Below are positions 32,900-43,912 of a DNA stretch of 64,000 nt, in pieces. The notes beneath the pieces were generated by a model. It saw nothing but the letters and a program-made list of their open reading frames with translations, had not been told where the DNA came from and searched no databases. Origin of the DNA: Solen grandis. Lineage: Eukaryota > Mollusca > Bivalvia > Adapedonta > Solenidae. Positions within the stretch are counted from its first letter, which is position 1. Each line of letters opens with the position of its first letter. Position numbers and translations under genes: made by a program. The stretch spans positions 70,007,656 to 70,071,655 of the forward strand of contig CM037780.1 of NCBI GenBank assembly GCA_021229015.1. The letters run 5' to 3'.

Positions 32900-34267
32900 C
32901 TGACAATTAAATTCCACCTGTGCATTTACAACATTTATCTCCCAGTAACAACAATTCCTTTCATGGACATTTATCGGCACTCATTTTGGCGGCATGTGAA
33001 TATTCCTTATCTCCCTTGACTGTCATATGGTGCCCTGCATTTTAGTTAGGTTCCCTGCTGATATATCATTGTTTATTACATAAGTCTCAGGGAAGAACCA
33101 GCCAAGTGATGATGTCAGTATTTAGGTAAGAAATTAACTGTTCAAATATGTGTGAGTATATTTTCGCAGTTGTAAGGGAATTGATAATTACCTTGTAAAT
33201 ATCAGAAAATCAATATTTGCAAATAGATATGAACATGACAGCAGATGGTTACATGTATCGCTCCCACTGAGATTGAGTCAGCTTGTCAAACAAGTTTCAA
33301 ATATTTAATTTAGTTTCTATGCTATTATAACTTCCCTATCAGGCACGTAGCTGCCTTTATGCCAAAAAGCCCAGGCTTGAACACTGTTTTCACGATTTTA
33401 CTTTTTTTCCAATCAAAAATTAATAAAGTAGATATATGTTTTCTGCAGGTATATGAACAGTTTGTTAAATGGCGCATTTAAAGACAGAATTAATAACAGT
33501 TCACTCTAGGCCTAAACTGTGCAATTTATCCACTGTTACAATAACCTGTACAGGGTTCAGAAAGGTACCCGACATCACCATTTGCATTTTAGGCTTTCAA
33601 AATTTTCCCGAGTGGGGGGAAACATGCCACCATACCCCAAAGCGAATTTGCAGCTCAGACTTGCACATTGTTTTCTGTCCAGCTATGCGCCTGCCTATGG
33701 TGTGGTCACTCTTAAAAACTGTAAACCATTAGAGTGGTCAAGGCTTTTGTATGAAGGATTCTTGTTAAAAACCATATTTACCAAAACAGAAAATTATTGA
33801 GGCAGAAGCTGCTAACTGTAACCAGTATTATATCATTAATTACCATGATGTTCAGTGATTTTTATTTGGTTAATTTACAACCCTTTACAGGTGGATTCCC
33901 CTGGCCAAATACTGACATTTTTCCCAAAATAACTATGTATTTTCCCAATGAAATAGGTGTTTTTTTTTCTCCAAAAGAAATAATTCATTGAATTTTAATG
34001 AAATTTGTGTTGTTCTTATAATTTTGATGTTGATTTGAAACCTTCTAAAACTTTCTAAGACATATACCACTTACAATTAGGTAATAATTTGTTTGTTAAT
34101 TTAAGATATTTTTCACTATATGATGATTTCCCAATTTTTTATTTGTAACACTCATTTTCCCAATTAGAATTTTTAGCCACAGGCTGAAAAAAAAAAAAAA
34201 AAAAAAAAAAAAAAACACTGACGTTTCAAGCCCAATCTTCAAAACCAAATATCATCTAAAAGGGCCC
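32900..34267. other. Unassigned sequence with old repeat fragments
   Basis: 33470-33740 contains GTACCCGACATCACCATTTG and GAGTGGGGGGAAACATGCCA, reminiscent of decayed dispersed repeats; the frames there are not supported as genes. 33880-34180 repeats TTTCCCAA phrases. An A-run of about 30 lies at 34186. No gene was recognised. Confidence 0.4.
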
Positions 34268-34509
34268 TTAACCCTTTCCCTCATATAGACTCATTTTGAC
34301 GCACTCAATAGGTACCACATAAAGCCTGATCTGCAGAAAACCACAGTTAAACCTTACCAAATCTAATTACAAAATCCTCATTTCCAGACCACTGAGGAGC
34401 AGCGAACAGCATAAAACCTGATCAGCCTGCGAGTTACTCGCAGGCTGATCTGGTTTTATGCTGTTCGCATAGGTCTTTTCATGGTGTCCTCTATGAGGGA
34501 AAGGGTTAA
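34268..34509 (-). mobile_element. TTAA-flanked hairpin MITE, copy 5
   Basis: Full-length copy in reverse orientation with TTAA at 34268-34271 and 34506-34509, intact TIRs and the complete hairpin. It is the reference for the arm deletion in the copy at 12752. Confidence 0.9.
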
Positions 34510-34734
34510 AGCACTAAAACTTGTGTTTTGTTCAACAGTTTCCGAGCTATTTCATTGGTCAAAGAAAACCCTGATTATTGGAATATAAGCTTATCCTTTG
34601 CAAATCTTCAAAATCTAAAATTGTGAGTCCTTTCTAAACATAAAACTACATAATCTGTTCATATTTTATGAAAATCAAACAAGCAATAGAGACAGTAGCC
34701 TAAACAATCTTTAATTCTTGCATAATTGTACCTC

Positions 34735-34870
34735 ATGTATAACTTTATGACTTGATGAATTTCATTTGACTGAAATTTAAATGGTATATGAAACAATGAA
34801 GTTTTCTATTCCATGCTGACTGTATAGAATCTGAGCTTCAATACTGTATGAGCCAAACAAAAGAAAAACT
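34735..34870. repeat. Hairpin repeat, partial copy
   Basis: TTTATGACTTGATGAAT and GTATAGAATCTGAGCTTCAA then TACTGTATGAG follow the order seen at 26870-26980. The right arm is missing. Confidence 0.6.
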
Positions 34871-35222
34871 GATCAGGGTAAAAGTGCTGATTTTTCAAAA
34901 TTTTATTTCACAATTATATATAATGATGTTTGACTGCTTCTACAGGGCAAATTATTCATTTACTGATATTGCCAAAATAAATATTTTGTGCTTAAGTGTC
35001 CTTGAAAGCTTCTGCTAAAACAAAGTTTTCCTAACCCATCAGAGACAAAAAAACAGCATGTTTTTTAAGACACTTCTTTGTGAGGTTCAAAATTTCAATG
35101 ACAAATTGCTTTAAGAAATTGCCAAACCAAAATCTTTTAAACCTAAACAGTTTATAAGGCTGTCAAAAAGGAACTGATTAAAAAAACATGCAATCCAGTG
35201 CCGTCCAAATGTCAACTACAAC

Positions 35223-36300
35223 TTTTGGAGATATTTAGAAGAATATGGTAAACATATTACAAAGAATAGCTTGACAAATAGAGTATGATAAATGTATTAC
35301 AAGGAACTGTTCCACATGGAAAGTATGGTAATGTAATACAAGGAATAGTTAAACCAGAAGAATATGATAAATATATCACAAAGAATAGTTTAACAAGGAG
35401 GAAATGGTAAATATATCACAAAGAATAGTTTAACAAGGAGGAAATGGTAAATATATCACAAAGAATAGTTTAACAAGGAGGAAATGGTAAATATATCACA
35501 AAGAATAGTTTAACAAGGAGGAAATGGTAAATATATCACAAAGAATAGTTAAACAAGGAGGAAATGGTAAATATATCACAAAGAATAGTTTAACAAGGAG
35601 GAAATGGTAAATATATCACAAAGAATAGTTTAACAAGGAGGAAATGGTAAATATATCACAAAGAATAGTTTAACAAGGAGGAAATGGTAAATATATCACA
35701 AAGAATAGTTTAACAAGGAGGAAATGGTAAATGTATCACAAAGAATAGTTTAACAAGGAGGAAATGGTAAATGTATCACAAAGAATAGTTTAACAAGGAG
35801 GAAATGGTAAATATATCATAAAGAATAGTTTAACAAGGAGGAAATGGTAAATATATCACAAAGAATAGTTTAACAAGGAGGAAATGGTAAATGTATCACA
35901 AAGAATAGTTTAACAAGGAGGAAATGGTAAATATATCACAAAGAATAGTTTAACAAGGAGGAAATGGTAAATGTATGACAAAGAATAGTTTAACAAGGAG
36001 GAAATGGTAAATGTATCACAAAGAATAGTTTAACAAGGAGGAAATGGTAAATATATCACAAAGAATAGTTTAACAAGGAGGAAATGGTAAATATATCACA
36101 AAGAATAGTTTAACAAGGAGGAAATGGTAAATATATCACAAAGAATAGTTTAACAAGGAGGAAATGGTAAATATATCACAAAGAATAGTTTAACAAGGAG
36201 GAAATGGTAAATATATCACAAAGAATAGTTTAACAAGGAGGAAATGGTAAATATATCACAAAGAATAGTTTAACAAGGAGAAAATGGTAAATATATCACA
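35223..36300 (+). repeat. 40-bp satellite array ending at an assembly gap
   Basis: From about 35380 the 40-bp unit AAGAATAGTTTAACAAGGAG + GAAATGGTAAATATATCACA repeats about 23 times with very few changes (for example ATGTATCACA variants). Four or five diverged units of the same type lie at 35223-35380. The array is cut by the run of Ns, so its real length is unknown. No open frame is conserved in it. Confidence 0.95.
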
Positions 36301-36400
36301 NNNNNNNNNNNNNNNNNNNNNNNNNNNNNNNNNNNNNNNNNNNNNNNNNNNNNNNNNNNNNNNNNNNNNNNNNNNNNNNNNNNNNNNNNNNNNNNNNNNN
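36301..36400. other. Assembly gap (100 Ns)
   Basis: Exactly 100 undetermined bases directly after the 40-bp satellite. A round 100 is usually a placeholder, so the distance, and even the adjacency, of the two sides is uncertain. Confidence 0.97.
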
Positions 36401-36539
36401 TGGTTTTAAGAGGGTTAAAATATTGTTAAAATGATATGAAAAAGGAGATAATATTATTTTACAGACGGTAAGAGATGATCAACGACAAGAAATAATATTA
36501 GGAAATTTAGAGAATTGGTAAAAAAAAAAATGAATATTT

Positions 36540-37250
36540 TACAAAACGCGCGGGTTTCATGAGATTTGTTATTTTCAGAATCAATAGATGTTGACATGTT
36601 TATACCTATTTTAAAGACACGTTTAAAAGATATATATATTACGACTTGGAGAAATAATATGTCATTTTGTTCATCGTTGTATTTGTATAGAGAATATAAA
36701 CTGTTTATGAATGCTCTGAATATCTGTTTGCTGCTAAGTAATTGTACTCATAGAAATACTATAGCACAAATCCGAAGGATTGAAACAGGTAGACACTCGG
36801 TAGACACTCAAATATTGTTAGAAGCCAACGTAAATGTACTCTATGTAACTTAAATGAAATAGAAGATGAGTTTCATTTTATACTTAAATGCCCATTATAT
36901 AGAGATTTAAGAATACAGTTTATCCCTAAATATTATTACAATAGACCAAATATAGTAAAATTCATTGAATCTCATCAATACAAGAAAAAAAGCGCTTTTG
37001 GTAAAGCTAGCAAAGTTTTGTATAAAAAGTTTTAAAATTCGATCAGAGACGGTATTCCTTCATATTAATTTATCCACTCTCACATCTTTATATCACTTCA
37101 GTATGCTCAATATGTTATAATGATAAATATATATGATATACATCGGTTCAGTAGCCATTTTCCTGCATGTATATGTTATTTGTATATATGTGTTTTGTAT
37201 GACGATGAGCGATTGTATGCTTAAGTCAATAAAATTATGTTCTGTTTAAA
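36540..37250 (+). pseudogene. Non-LTR retrotransposon 3' end, frameshifted
   Basis: The frame from 36566 reads ITTWRNNMSFCSSLYLYREY and breaks at about 36820. In another frame it continues RKCTLCNLNEIEDEFHFILK and CPLYRDLR and stops at about 37035 (KASKVLYKKF). A CxxC...H...C motif (CTLC...EFHF...CPLY) near the C-terminus is typical of LINE-type polyproteins in invertebrates. An AATAAA at about 37229 could be the element's polyadenylation signal. No reverse-transcriptase core is present here, so it is a 5'-truncated copy. Confidence 0.75.
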
Positions 37251-38117
37251 ATGTTGCCTCAGTAGTTTTTCACACGTGTTTTTTAACGAAACAGACCGCA
37301 ACCATCCAGTTCGGAGGACATTAAATTGCTGTGAATACCGATCTCAGATAAACAATTAAATTAACCTTGGTGATACGGCACATGAGCAGATAAGGACAAA
37401 GAAACCGATGAAAGCCAGCACATTTTCAGAAAAGCAATCTATCTCGGATTCAACAATGAAATGAAGGAAGAAGTGTGCCACCATTTTTGCACAAACTTGA
37501 TAACTGATTCCTTCTCCACAATTACACCAGTCTAAAATTTATGTTCTGTTCCATTTTGTTTTAAATATTTTAATAAAATATCTGAGTTCATTAACAGTAA
37601 ATAAATGCATATATACTCTCGATATTAAGTATGGTGATAAATAATCAATAGGCTATGATGATTGTTTTTGTAGATTTTAATTCAGTTTTAGTAAAATATA
37701 CGGTTGCCATGTCAACAAACGAATTTGATGAAAATAATAAATAATGCATCCCTTAAAATGTTTCTTTTTTATTAAATTAATAATTGTGATAATCACTGTA
37801 TATTCATATGGTACTTGATGTAATAATATGGTATTATATTTTCTTGCAAAATATTTCCACCACTAATCATCACGGACACCGCAAGAAAGACAAGACCTTA
37901 CGTTTAGAGTTTAGAAGATAGAGGGTATCCTGCTTGCTTAAAGGGAAACGCAATCGTACCGACAATTGTATGTAAATGAGTTGTTTATAATTTCAAACTA
38001 TGTTTTTGAATTACTGTCGCAAATGATAACTTTGATTAAGGAAAAAAAAGGCAGGTCTGTGTTCACCGCCATTTTGACATACTACGTCACCATTTTCCTA
38101 ATTCTAGCTAATAGCTA
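37251..38117. other. Unassigned sequence
   Basis: No gene or repeat end recognised. AT-rich, with a less AT-rich patch at 37290-37460. Confidence 0.4.
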
Positions 38118-38312
38118 TTAAGGTAATTCATCCATCATTCAATTATAGTCATAGTCTTCCAAATGCTTTAGAGGATTTAAGTGCAAATGCAAGCATCTAT
38201 TGACCTGGAGTTATAGGCTACTTGCTGTGAGTGTATTAAGCCTTATATTTACTATTAATTCCCTCAATCACTTAATGGACCAAGAACATAACTTAACGAT
38301 GAATTACCTTAA
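38118..38312. mobile_element. TTAA-flanked MITE, second family, copy 2
   Basis: TTAA at 38118-38121 and 38309-38312, ends GGTAATTCATCCATCATTCA and, in reverse, GGTAATTCATCGTTAAGTTA. The interior CAAGCATCTATTGACCTGGA matches the copy at 32699. Confidence 0.85.
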
Positions 38313-38480
38313 AAAATTATGCAATTATATTATTGAAAAATATCAGATGCGAAATACCGGAGAATAAATAAGGTACTAAATATTACAAAACATTTGTTAT
38401 GAATAAATTAGATATATCCAATAATAAAATAGCACGTTGCAGCTGTTATTATTTACATTTCTAGATCTAGAAATATACTA

Positions 38481-39046
38481 CTCAACCTTTGCTAAGCACC
38501 ACTCGCAATTTTCCCATAGATTCACATGAAAACACATGCTTAATATAATGCTATGTACCTGAAAGGAAAGCGCTTGCAAAAATGAGTTACAACGATTTGG
38601 CCAATTCCTGTCATTATTTGGCAAAATTCAAGACTGTGTGTGTTTTTACAAGAAATGGCATTTTATAAATGGAAGTTAAATCTTGTGATCAATACAGAAA
38701 AAAAATTGACCATCAACAAGCCAATATCGTCACAAATATCTTTAAAGGTATTCCATTTAGAAAACAGGAATATTTGAATAATTTAAATTCTGAATTTAGC
38801 TGACTTTGAATTTTAAGGTGTTTTCTCAAAATTCACACTTTCTAATTTTGATTAATTCCCAGTAATGAGGATCCGAAATGCCTATTTTTCGTAACTAGTA
38901 GTAAGTTTGGTAAATAAAGAATACTTTTGCACAGAAGCAAGATTTTTGTTTGAATGTAAAATTTAATGTAGAACGCCTTTAAAGTTGCTTGTCTAAGCAT
39001 GTAACTCTACGGGAAAATAGCGGGTGGTGCTAAGCAAAGGTTGGGT
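38481..39046. mobile_element. Non-autonomous TIR element, about 565 bp
   Basis: The left end CTCAACCTTTGCTAAGCACC and the reverse complement of the right end CCCAACCTTTGCTTAGCACC agree, and the match continues through ACYCGCWATTTTCCC, so the TIRs are about 36 bp. The interior has no transposase. Target duplication is not clear and the superfamily is open. Confidence 0.82.
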
Positions 39047-39459
39047 TATATATAAACACGTTTTATTCACAAACACGTATTGATTTATCACCAAATACCT
39101 GTACCTGGCTACAATGCGTCTTGATTCAATCATAGTGACATCAATACTGATCAAATTTTACATAAAGGTTAAATCTCTACGCTGTAGCCAAGTCGTTTCA
39201 AAGTATTCAGCTGCTACCGTCAGAAATTTACATGCGAATGTGCGAACGGGCACTTGCGATGTCACGTGATTTTTCAGAATTTATAGCGTTTGTAACGCAT
39301 CAAAATCTGCGTTGAAAAAACTGCGAAAACGGCAATATCTCGGAATTTCTTGGGCAATGTAAGCTATCAGTGATCCAATCCCATGCCTTACATACAATTA
39401 TAAACATTGATTTCTTGAAATTAGAAGTGTTAATTTTTTTCCTAGGCCAGAAATCAGGA
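39047..39459. other. Unassigned sequence
   Basis: No gene recognised. A GC-richer piece (39190-39310) contains ATGTCACGTGAT but no other promoter evidence. Confidence 0.35.
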
Positions 39460-39840
39460 CAGAAATCCATTAGGACAAAAAGCATATCTGGACATAAGTA
39501 GCCCCCACCCCTAGGACAAACGGCCACTAGGATAAACTTCCACTAGCACATAAGCCCCCTAGGACATAAAACCACTAGGACAAACGTCTACTAGTATATA
39601 AACTCCCTTGGACATAAGTCCACTAGGATAGAAGTCCACTAGGACAAAAGCCTACTAGGATTTCATACCCCTAGGACAAAAACCCAATAGGACAAACATC
39701 CACAAGGACATAAGCCCTAGGACATAAGTCCACTAGGACACAAACCTACGAGGACATAAGCCCACACGATATAAGCCCTCTAGGACAAACGCATCTGAAC
39801 TTAAGCCCGCAATAAATAAAACCCTAGGACAAAAACTTGC
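39460..39840. repeat. Degenerate ~17-bp CTAGGACA repeat
   Basis: About twenty irregular units of the type CCACTAGGACAAAAGT / CCTAGGACATAAG. The CTAGGAC core is kept while the linker varies, so the period drifts around 16-18 bp. Confidence 0.85.
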
Positions 39841-39929
39841 TGTTATCCTCTTGGGTACGTCTTATAACTAGACTATATAAATAAAATTAGCTATCAGTTA
39901 TGCAAATATTTGATTGTAGAACTGTTTTA

Positions 39930-40220
39930 TTTATATTTGACATCAAATGGATCTTGAAGTTCATATATCATTTTGCTGTGAGGGCCAAATATAAATTCAG
40001 GGAAGGAAATGATTCTTTTTGCCATATACCTATAAAATTAACCAACGACATATAACATGCCAGAGGTTCGTGAACTGCTGTACTTCATGTATAGAGTGTC
40101 ACTGGCTTACGTCACACAATTTCATTAATAGTATTTTCATTGATGATTTTTTCCCGCTTACGCATCGTTATTGCTCGTCAAAATTTGCCCCTATGCCGTA
40201 ACAACTTCTTTAATAAAATG
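39930..40220 (+). repeat. Dispersed repeat, pair with 45335-45560
   Basis: CATCAAATGGATCTTGAAGT, CATATATCATTTTGCTGTGA, TTTTTTCCCGCTTACGCAT and ATGCCGTAACAAC occur in the same order as at 45335-45560. The frame 40019-40201 lies inside and is not conserved in the other copy. Confidence 0.7.
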
Positions 40221-41061
40221 ATAAATGAATGATATAAAAATTAGCGTTGTGATTTTCATTCATATAAGATAAACAAAAAAACAAAACGAACAAAAAAAAA
40301 AACAACAAGAAAGTGTGTCTCTGCGACACTAATGCCCCGCCGGCATATTTTCAGAACCAAATATTTGCTTGTTTTTTAAATTAATATCATGTACATTTGT
40401 ATCAGTTTTTGTGATTATACGACCTACTATATTATATGACAACATAAGTTCACACATTTTTTGAGATGCATTTACGGGTATCCCCATTTATTTTCCCCGT
40501 AACAGGTACAGCAGGGGTCGGTGAACCATCCCAGGCTGACCTTACAATAAAAAATACTCGCATGCAATGAGATGTTCTCCCCGAATAAGGTGTTTTACTG
40601 TTTCGTTATTTGAGTACTGCGTCATGCTAATATTAATTAGCTGAGCGTTATTCACTGAGTCCTACTTCAGTTGTTCATTTCCTTAGAGAGAAATGCTGGT
40701 CTATCATTAGTTTAGCATTACCAACTGGATGAACCTATTTAGTGAGCACTATCCATCCCATAAGGTTACTGAAAATTGGTGAGTAATGCTCATTTGATTA
40801 GGTGATTAATGTTCAATTAATTCTCGTTTTTCTTGGTGAACAATACTTACTCAAGAAGGTGAGTATTACTCACCGAAGTAGGTGATCATTAATAACTATG
40901 TTATGTGAGTATTATTAATCTATTTTAGTAATTAATTGGTTTCTTTCCAAGATTTTTCCTAAGATTGTGTAAAGATCCATTCGTTATAATGCATTGGTTG
41001 TATTTTTCTTTTCTCTTCGCGACATATTTAAAATGTAATTATCGTTTCAAAATAAATAGTC

Positions 41062-41109
41062 TATAAAAGGGCGTACTTTAATTTCTATAAAAGGGCGTAC
41101 TTTGATTTT
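41062..41109 (+). repeat. Duplicated 24-bp TATA-like sequence
   Basis: CTATAAAAGGGCGTACTTT occurs twice with a 24-bp period (TATAAAAG at 41062 and 41086). TATAAAAG is a good TATA-box match, but no transcript or coding start is visible downstream, where a SINE begins. Confidence 0.6.
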
Positions 41110-41148
41110 ATTTGATAAATAAGTATACGCGTATTTAAAATATACTGT

Positions 41149-41404
41149 TGTTGTTGTTGTTGTTGTATTGGGGTCCGTCGCTGCGATAGTATTTCAATCA
41201 TATAGCGACGTCCAGCTAATTAAAGGTGGAGGAAGTCCCCGGGTACACAGAGGTACCCGAGTAGAACCACCGACCTACCGCAAGCCAGCTGGAAGGCTTC
41301 CTCACATGAAAAATCCGAAGGCCCTACCGGGATTCGAACCCACAGCGGTGAGTGGCTAAGAGATTTGTAGTCCACGACTGTAACCGCTCGGCCACGGCGG
41401 CCTC
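41149..41404 (-). mobile_element. tRNA-headed SINE with 12-bp target duplication
   Basis: In reverse orientation it has a tRNA-Leu/Ser-like head (A box TGGCCGAGCGGT, B box GGTTCGAATCC), the body GAAGCCTTCCAGCTGGCTTG and a (CAA)n tail, seen here as TTGTTG repeats. AAAATATACTGT flanks both sides (41137-41148 and 41405-41416) as a perfect direct repeat. Such elements are transcribed by RNA polymerase III from the A and B boxes and moved by a partner LINE. Confidence 0.95.
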
Positions 41405-41559
41405 AAAATATACTGTAATGTAAGTTATTGTATTGTTCCCATTGCACTTGTTTACTGTATTTCAGACATTTAAGAAGAAGATCCCATAACAATAACGTTG
41501 TTACTGTGGTTTATATAAATAATATAATTATACTATATAAACCCTAGTCTGGAGTTTAG

Positions 41560-42272
41560 GGAAGCACCGCGGGGACATGGTGTTTTTTTAGTTATTATCT
41601 CGTGGCCACGAGTTAGTAACTAAGAAAAAAAAACGAAAAACAAATCTTGCTAACTCGTGGCCACGAAAAAAAAATAAAAAAAAAATATCGCTTTCTCGTA
41701 GCCACGAGATATAACTAAGAATTTTTTTTTTTTAAAAAACGAATATTACCTCGTGGCCACGAGATATAACTAAGAAAAAAACAGTTCTCGCTAACTCGTG
41801 GCCACGAGTTAGTAAATAAGAAAAAACACAGTTCTCGCTAACTCGTGCCACGAGTTAGTAACTAAGAAAAAAAAGTTCTCGCTAAATCGTGGCCACGAGT
41901 TAGCTAGCCAATCAAATCGTTTGATTATCTCGTGGCCACGATATAGCGAGAACTGTTGTTTTTTTTTTTGGTTTTTTTGTTTTTTTTTTTTTTTGTTGTG
42001 TGCACGAGTAGAAATGTTTTTGTTTTTTCTTAGTTATATCTCATGGCCACGAGTTAAAATTCGTTTATTGATTTTTCTTAGTTGTATCTCGTGGCAACGA
42101 GATAGCGATATTGGTTTTTTTTGTTGTTGTTTTTTTGCTTTGGTTTTTTTTTTTCTGAGTTACTAGCTCGTAGTCACGAGTTAGCAAGATTTGTTTTTCG
42201 ATTTTTTCTTAGTTACAATCTCGTGGCCACGAGATAATAACTAAGAAAAATATCACGTCCCCTCGGTGCTTC
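41560..42272. mobile_element. Foldback element built of CTCGTGGCCACGAG palindromes
   Basis: Left end GGAAGCACCGCGGGGACATG and, in reverse, right end GGAAGCACCGAGGGGACGTG, both running into TTAGTTATTATCTCGTGG. The whole element is one long inverted repeat around AATCAAATCGTTTGATT (41910-41926), with arms of about 350 bp. About 13 copies of the 14-bp palindrome CTCGTGGCCACGAG, some with changes, are spaced at roughly 40-55 bp in both arms, separated by TTAGTAACTAAGAAAAAA or its complement. It has no coding capacity; the frame at 41921-42166 is low-complexity. Confidence 0.9.
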
Positions 42273-42479
42273 CGTAGGAGTTCCATGCTGAAAGTTGAAA
42301 CCAAATAACGTTAAGATGTATTAATAATAATAATAAGAAATAATAATAGCTTTACTTTTGAGGATTGCATATTTGGCAATGCCATTCTTCCATATGGTCG
42401 TCTTAACAATAATACAAGTAACTGGTGTTGTATGCAACACATAAAGTCCCCTACCGGCTCCACCTTGACTCAATATGGT

Positions 42480-43388
42480 AATCAATCCCATTTTTGCCAT
42501 ATTTTCACTATTTCCGTTACCATAGCAACCACAATTTTAGTCGAAGAACAAAAATAAAATGACGTGCATAATCTACACTTGCCATCTAGTCATATACCAA
42601 TTTCATCAAGCTAGCTTGCTTAGTTATCGCGGATCCCATTTTTTGCCATATTTTCACTATTTCCGTTACTTTAGCAACCACAATTTTAGTCGAAGAACAA
42701 AATAAAAATGAACCGTGCATAATCTACACAATTGCCATCTAGTCCATATACCAAGTTTCATCAAGCTAGCTTGCTTAGTTATCGCGGGATCCCATTTTTT
42801 GCCATATTTTCACAAATTTCCGTTACCATAGCAACCACAATTTAGTCGAAGAACAAAAATAAAACGACGTGCATAAATCTACACTTTGCCATCTAGTCAT
42901 AAACTAAGTTTCATCAAGTTAGCTTGGGTTAGTTATCGCGGGATCCCATTTTTTGCCATATTTTCACTATTTCCGTTACCATAGCAACCACAATTTTAGT
43001 CGAAGAACAAAAATAAATGACATGCATAATCAACACATTGCCATCTAGTCATATCCCAAATGTTTCATAAAGTTAGCTTGCTTAGTTATCGCGGGATCTC
43101 ATTTTTTTGCCATATTTTCACTATTTCCGTACCATAGCACACAATTTTAGTCGAAGAACAAAAATAAAATGACATGCATAATCTACACATTGCCATCTAG
43201 TTATATACCAAGTTTCATCAAGTTAGCTTGCTTATTTATCGCGGGATCCCTTTTTTTGCCTATTTTCACTATTTCCGTTACCATAGCAACCACAATTTTA
43301 GTCGAAGAACAAAATAACCGACGTGCTTAATCTACACATTGCCATCTAGTCATAAACCAAGTTTCATCAAGTTAGCTTGCTTAGTTAT
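42480..43388 (+). repeat. Six-unit ~152-bp tandem array
   Basis: Six units start near 42496, 42646, 42798, 42955, 43108 and 43258 with GCCATATTTTCACTATTTCC. Each includes TTACCATAGCAACCACAATT, TAGTCGAAGAACAAAA, ATTGCCATCTAGTCAT, ATCAAGTTAGCTTGCTTAGT and ATCGCGGGATCCC. Single units of the family lie at 23230-23596 and, inverted, at 48885-49045. The differences include many single-base gains and losses. Confidence 0.92.
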
Positions 43389-43912
43389 TAAAACCCTGTG
43401 CGTTTTTAGCTGGAAATATGTTTTTCAAAATTTCTAATTAGCAAAGCCTCAAACGATGTTTGATTAACCTCTTAATTTTTTAATTGAGCCCACATATGAA
43501 ATATTCGCCCGGAAGTCTTAGTTTGTTCAACAGGGCAAATAGTGAGAAAATGGGGCGGAGCTTGTTCTGAAACACATTGTTCAGTAAAATCAGGGGTGTC
43601 TCGGTGTACATGGGGTGTTTCAGAAATTCATGACTTTTTCTATAGACTGAATAAATATTGATACATTGTAGTAGAGGAGATAGGAAGAAAATCCATGAAC
43701 TTCTGAAAAATCCTTGTATGTTAATTGTATCTGCATTGTTCTGAGCTAAATATAGAACAGACAGCCACAATTTGGCATTTTTCTAAAAATCTTCCTGTAA
43801 AATAGGCATTTCTCAAGGTCTTTCAGAAAGAAATTAAAACTGAATTATATATGTTGTAAGTGCATTTGGATTTAGGTCTAACATTTTTAAGATACTGGGA
43901 CTTAAGTTATCG
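43389..43912. other. Segment interrupting the array family
   Basis: The unit text GCTTGCTTAGTTAT stops at 43388 and resumes as AAGTTATCGCGGGATCAGAT at 43910. The 0.52 kb between is unrelated to the units. It holds an open minus-strand frame of 96 codons (43480-43770) with no family motif. Either a separate insertion or a normal inner part of longer family members. Confidence 0.5.

Noticed and set aside
35380..36300. CRISPR-like 40-bp repeats
   Set aside because: There are no spacers; it is a satellite with near-identical head-to-tail units.
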